Below, piece after piece: positions 63,305 through 64,000 of a DNA stretch of 64,000 nucleotides (positions are counted from its first letter, which is position 1; each line of letters starts with the position of its first letter). The DNA lies in contig CP030759.1 in the NCBI GenBank assembly GCA_003290465.1, positions 62,001 through 126,000 on the forward strand. Direction: 5' to 3'. A model generated the notes under the pieces. That model worked only from the letters and a program-made list of their open reading frames with translations, searched no databases and was not told where the DNA came from. The DNA is from Candidatus Sumerlaea chitinivorans. GTDB lineage: Bacteria > Sumerlaeota > Sumerlaeia > Sumerlaeales > Sumerlaeaceae. A program made the translations under genes and the position numbers.

Positions 63305-64000
63305 ATGCCGGATTTTTCAACACGTGTAGCAGTGGAACGGCTCCTACAGGCGGAGCGTGGCGGCTACCGCAAGCCCTTCGGTAGCGCCCACTCTCTGGGA
63401 TTAGTCTATCCGAACACCTATCACGTGGGCATGTCCAATCTGGGGTTTCAGATCGTCCATCGGCTCGTCAATGAATTCCCCGATTGGCTGTGCGAGCGTT
63501 TTTTTACTGACTTTGACCCTCCAATTGCTCTCGAGAGCCTTCAGCCGCCAACCAGTTTTGACATCCTCGCCTTCAGTGTGTCGTTTGAGCTGGATTACTT
63601 TCATGTGTTAGATTTCTTAGTTCGCTCGGGGATTCCACCGCGGGCTGTGGACCGCGGACCAGAATGGCCTGTGATTGTGTGTGGGGGCGTATGTGTGGAC
63701 GTCAACCCGCATCCCATTTGCGAATTTGTGGACCTCGTTGTGAATGCCGAGGCAGAGGTAGCCCTGCCAGATCTCCTTTCACTCTATCGCGAGCACCGTG
63801 GTGATCGGCGCGCTTTTCTCAACGCCGCGAGCCAACTACCAGGCACATTTGTGACACCCCCAGCGGCGAATCGTTATGACGTTCCCGGCCCCCATGTGGA
63901 GGCTGGGCGCATCCCAGTGCCTGACCGCGTCATTGCGCCGCAGCTTGGCAAGATTCCGCGCTGCACCCACATCGTAACCCCAAACACGGAGTTCTCGGAC
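63305..64000 (+). CDS. B12-binding-type radical SAM protein, TIGR03960-like (3' truncated)
   Basis: The frame runs from ATG 63305 to the window end (232 codons) without a stop. The N-terminus reads LGLVYPNTYHVGMSNLGFQ, followed by FDILAFSVSFELDYFHVLDF and VIVCGGVCVDVNPHPICEFV. This is the cobalamin-binding-like domain that precedes the radical SAM barrel in the TIGR03960/YgiQ-like family, often fused or linked to a DUF2344 protein and sited near rne/rng and ribosomal genes. The CxxxCxxC motif would lie beyond the end. It is 97 bases downstream of rnr. Confidence 0.85.
   Translation, partial: MPDFSTRVAVERLLQAERGGYRKPFGSAHSLGLVYPNTYHVGMSNLGFQIVHRLVNEFPDWLCERFFTDFDPPIALESLQPPTSFDILAFSVSFELDYFHVLDFLVRSGIPPRAVDRGPEWPVIVCGGVCVDVNPHPICEFVDLVVNAEAEVALPDLLSLYREHRGDRRAFLNAASQLPGTFVTPPAANRYDVPGPHVEAGRIPVPDRVIAPQLGKIPRCTHIVTPNTEFSD

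Noticed and set aside
1-64000. CRISPR arrays, insertion sequences, phage genes or attachment sites
   Set aside because: I saw no spaced direct repeats, transposase or integrase motifs, or tRNA-end duplications anywhere in the window.

Overview
This 64 kb window is a stretch of chromosome from a Gram-negative-type bacterium. Signs of this are a lipobox lipoprotein, LspA, an FtsX/EnvC-type pair, secreted proteins with signal peptides, and c-di-GMP signalling. Housekeeping genes have moderately high GC (35 of 60 bases in the row at 61621). Genes are dense and often overlap by ATGA. There is no phage, insertion sequence, CRISPR array or rRNA. Two tRNA genes are present. The mix of bacterial microcompartment genes, a DksA-like protein with a histone H1-like tail, NagA and many unrecognised secreted proteins suggests a poorly cultivated lineage; Sumerlaeota-like is my guess only. 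IleS, Ffh, PurD, RNase R, UppS and BioB in the window would settle it by phylogeny.

Layout. 1-2.5 kb: end of a phosphate transporter operon (pstC-pstA-pstB). 2.6-9.8 kb: a radical SAM protein, a secreted propeller/thioredoxin-like protein, tRNA-Leu(CAG), phosphate acetyltransferase on the minus strand, and a GT39-like membrane glycosyltransferase. 10-14.4 kb (minus): ileS, the H1-like/DksA fusion and lspA as a tight operon. 14.6-19.3 kb: EamA exporter, LysM-polysaccharide deacetylase, phosphohexomutase, metallo-beta-lactamase-fold hydrolase. 19.4-25.5 kb: a five-gene plus-strand cluster of unknown function, made of a secreted Pro-rich protein, two small paralogous helical proteins, a 1190-residue lipoprotein built from about 12 tandem helical repeats, and a 36-residue membrane peptide. 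hflX follows. This is the best candidate here for an undescribed system.

27-32.5 kb (minus): orphan sugar-binding protein, an unknown small protein, a PduT-like shell protein and PduS-like iron-sulfur protein (an orphan microcompartment redox pair), STAS protein, YjbQ and Nudix proteins. 32.6-39.4 kb: zinc alcohol dehydrogenase, a two-gene base-repair operon (family 5 uracil-DNA glycosylase and endonuclease IV), YkgJ and YciI family proteins, a secreted unknown, nagA, and a convergent overlapping phosphodiesterase. 39.7-45.4 kb: an FtsX-like/EnvC-like overlapping pair, then uppS-cdsA, bioB and a DUF486 protein, followed by tRNA-Ala(GGC).

46-54.8 kb: an FHA-EAL protein, then a surface-sugar cluster (radical SAM, GT2, GT39-like, DPM1-like GT2, an SDR lacking its usual catalytic Tyr/Lys, DegT aminotransferase). 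The middle of this cluster is AT-rich (25 of 60 G+C in the rows at 50641 and 52621), which suggests transfer. 54.8-64 kb: ffh and cstA on the minus strand, purM-purD, rnr, and the start of a B12-binding-type radical SAM protein cut by the window end.

The themes are envelope construction (UppS, CdsA, LspA, EnvC/FtsX, glycosyltransferases, deacetylase), amino-sugar use (NagA) and core metabolism. Starts were chosen from Shine-Dalgarno-like sequences and overlaps, and I note where they are uncertain.
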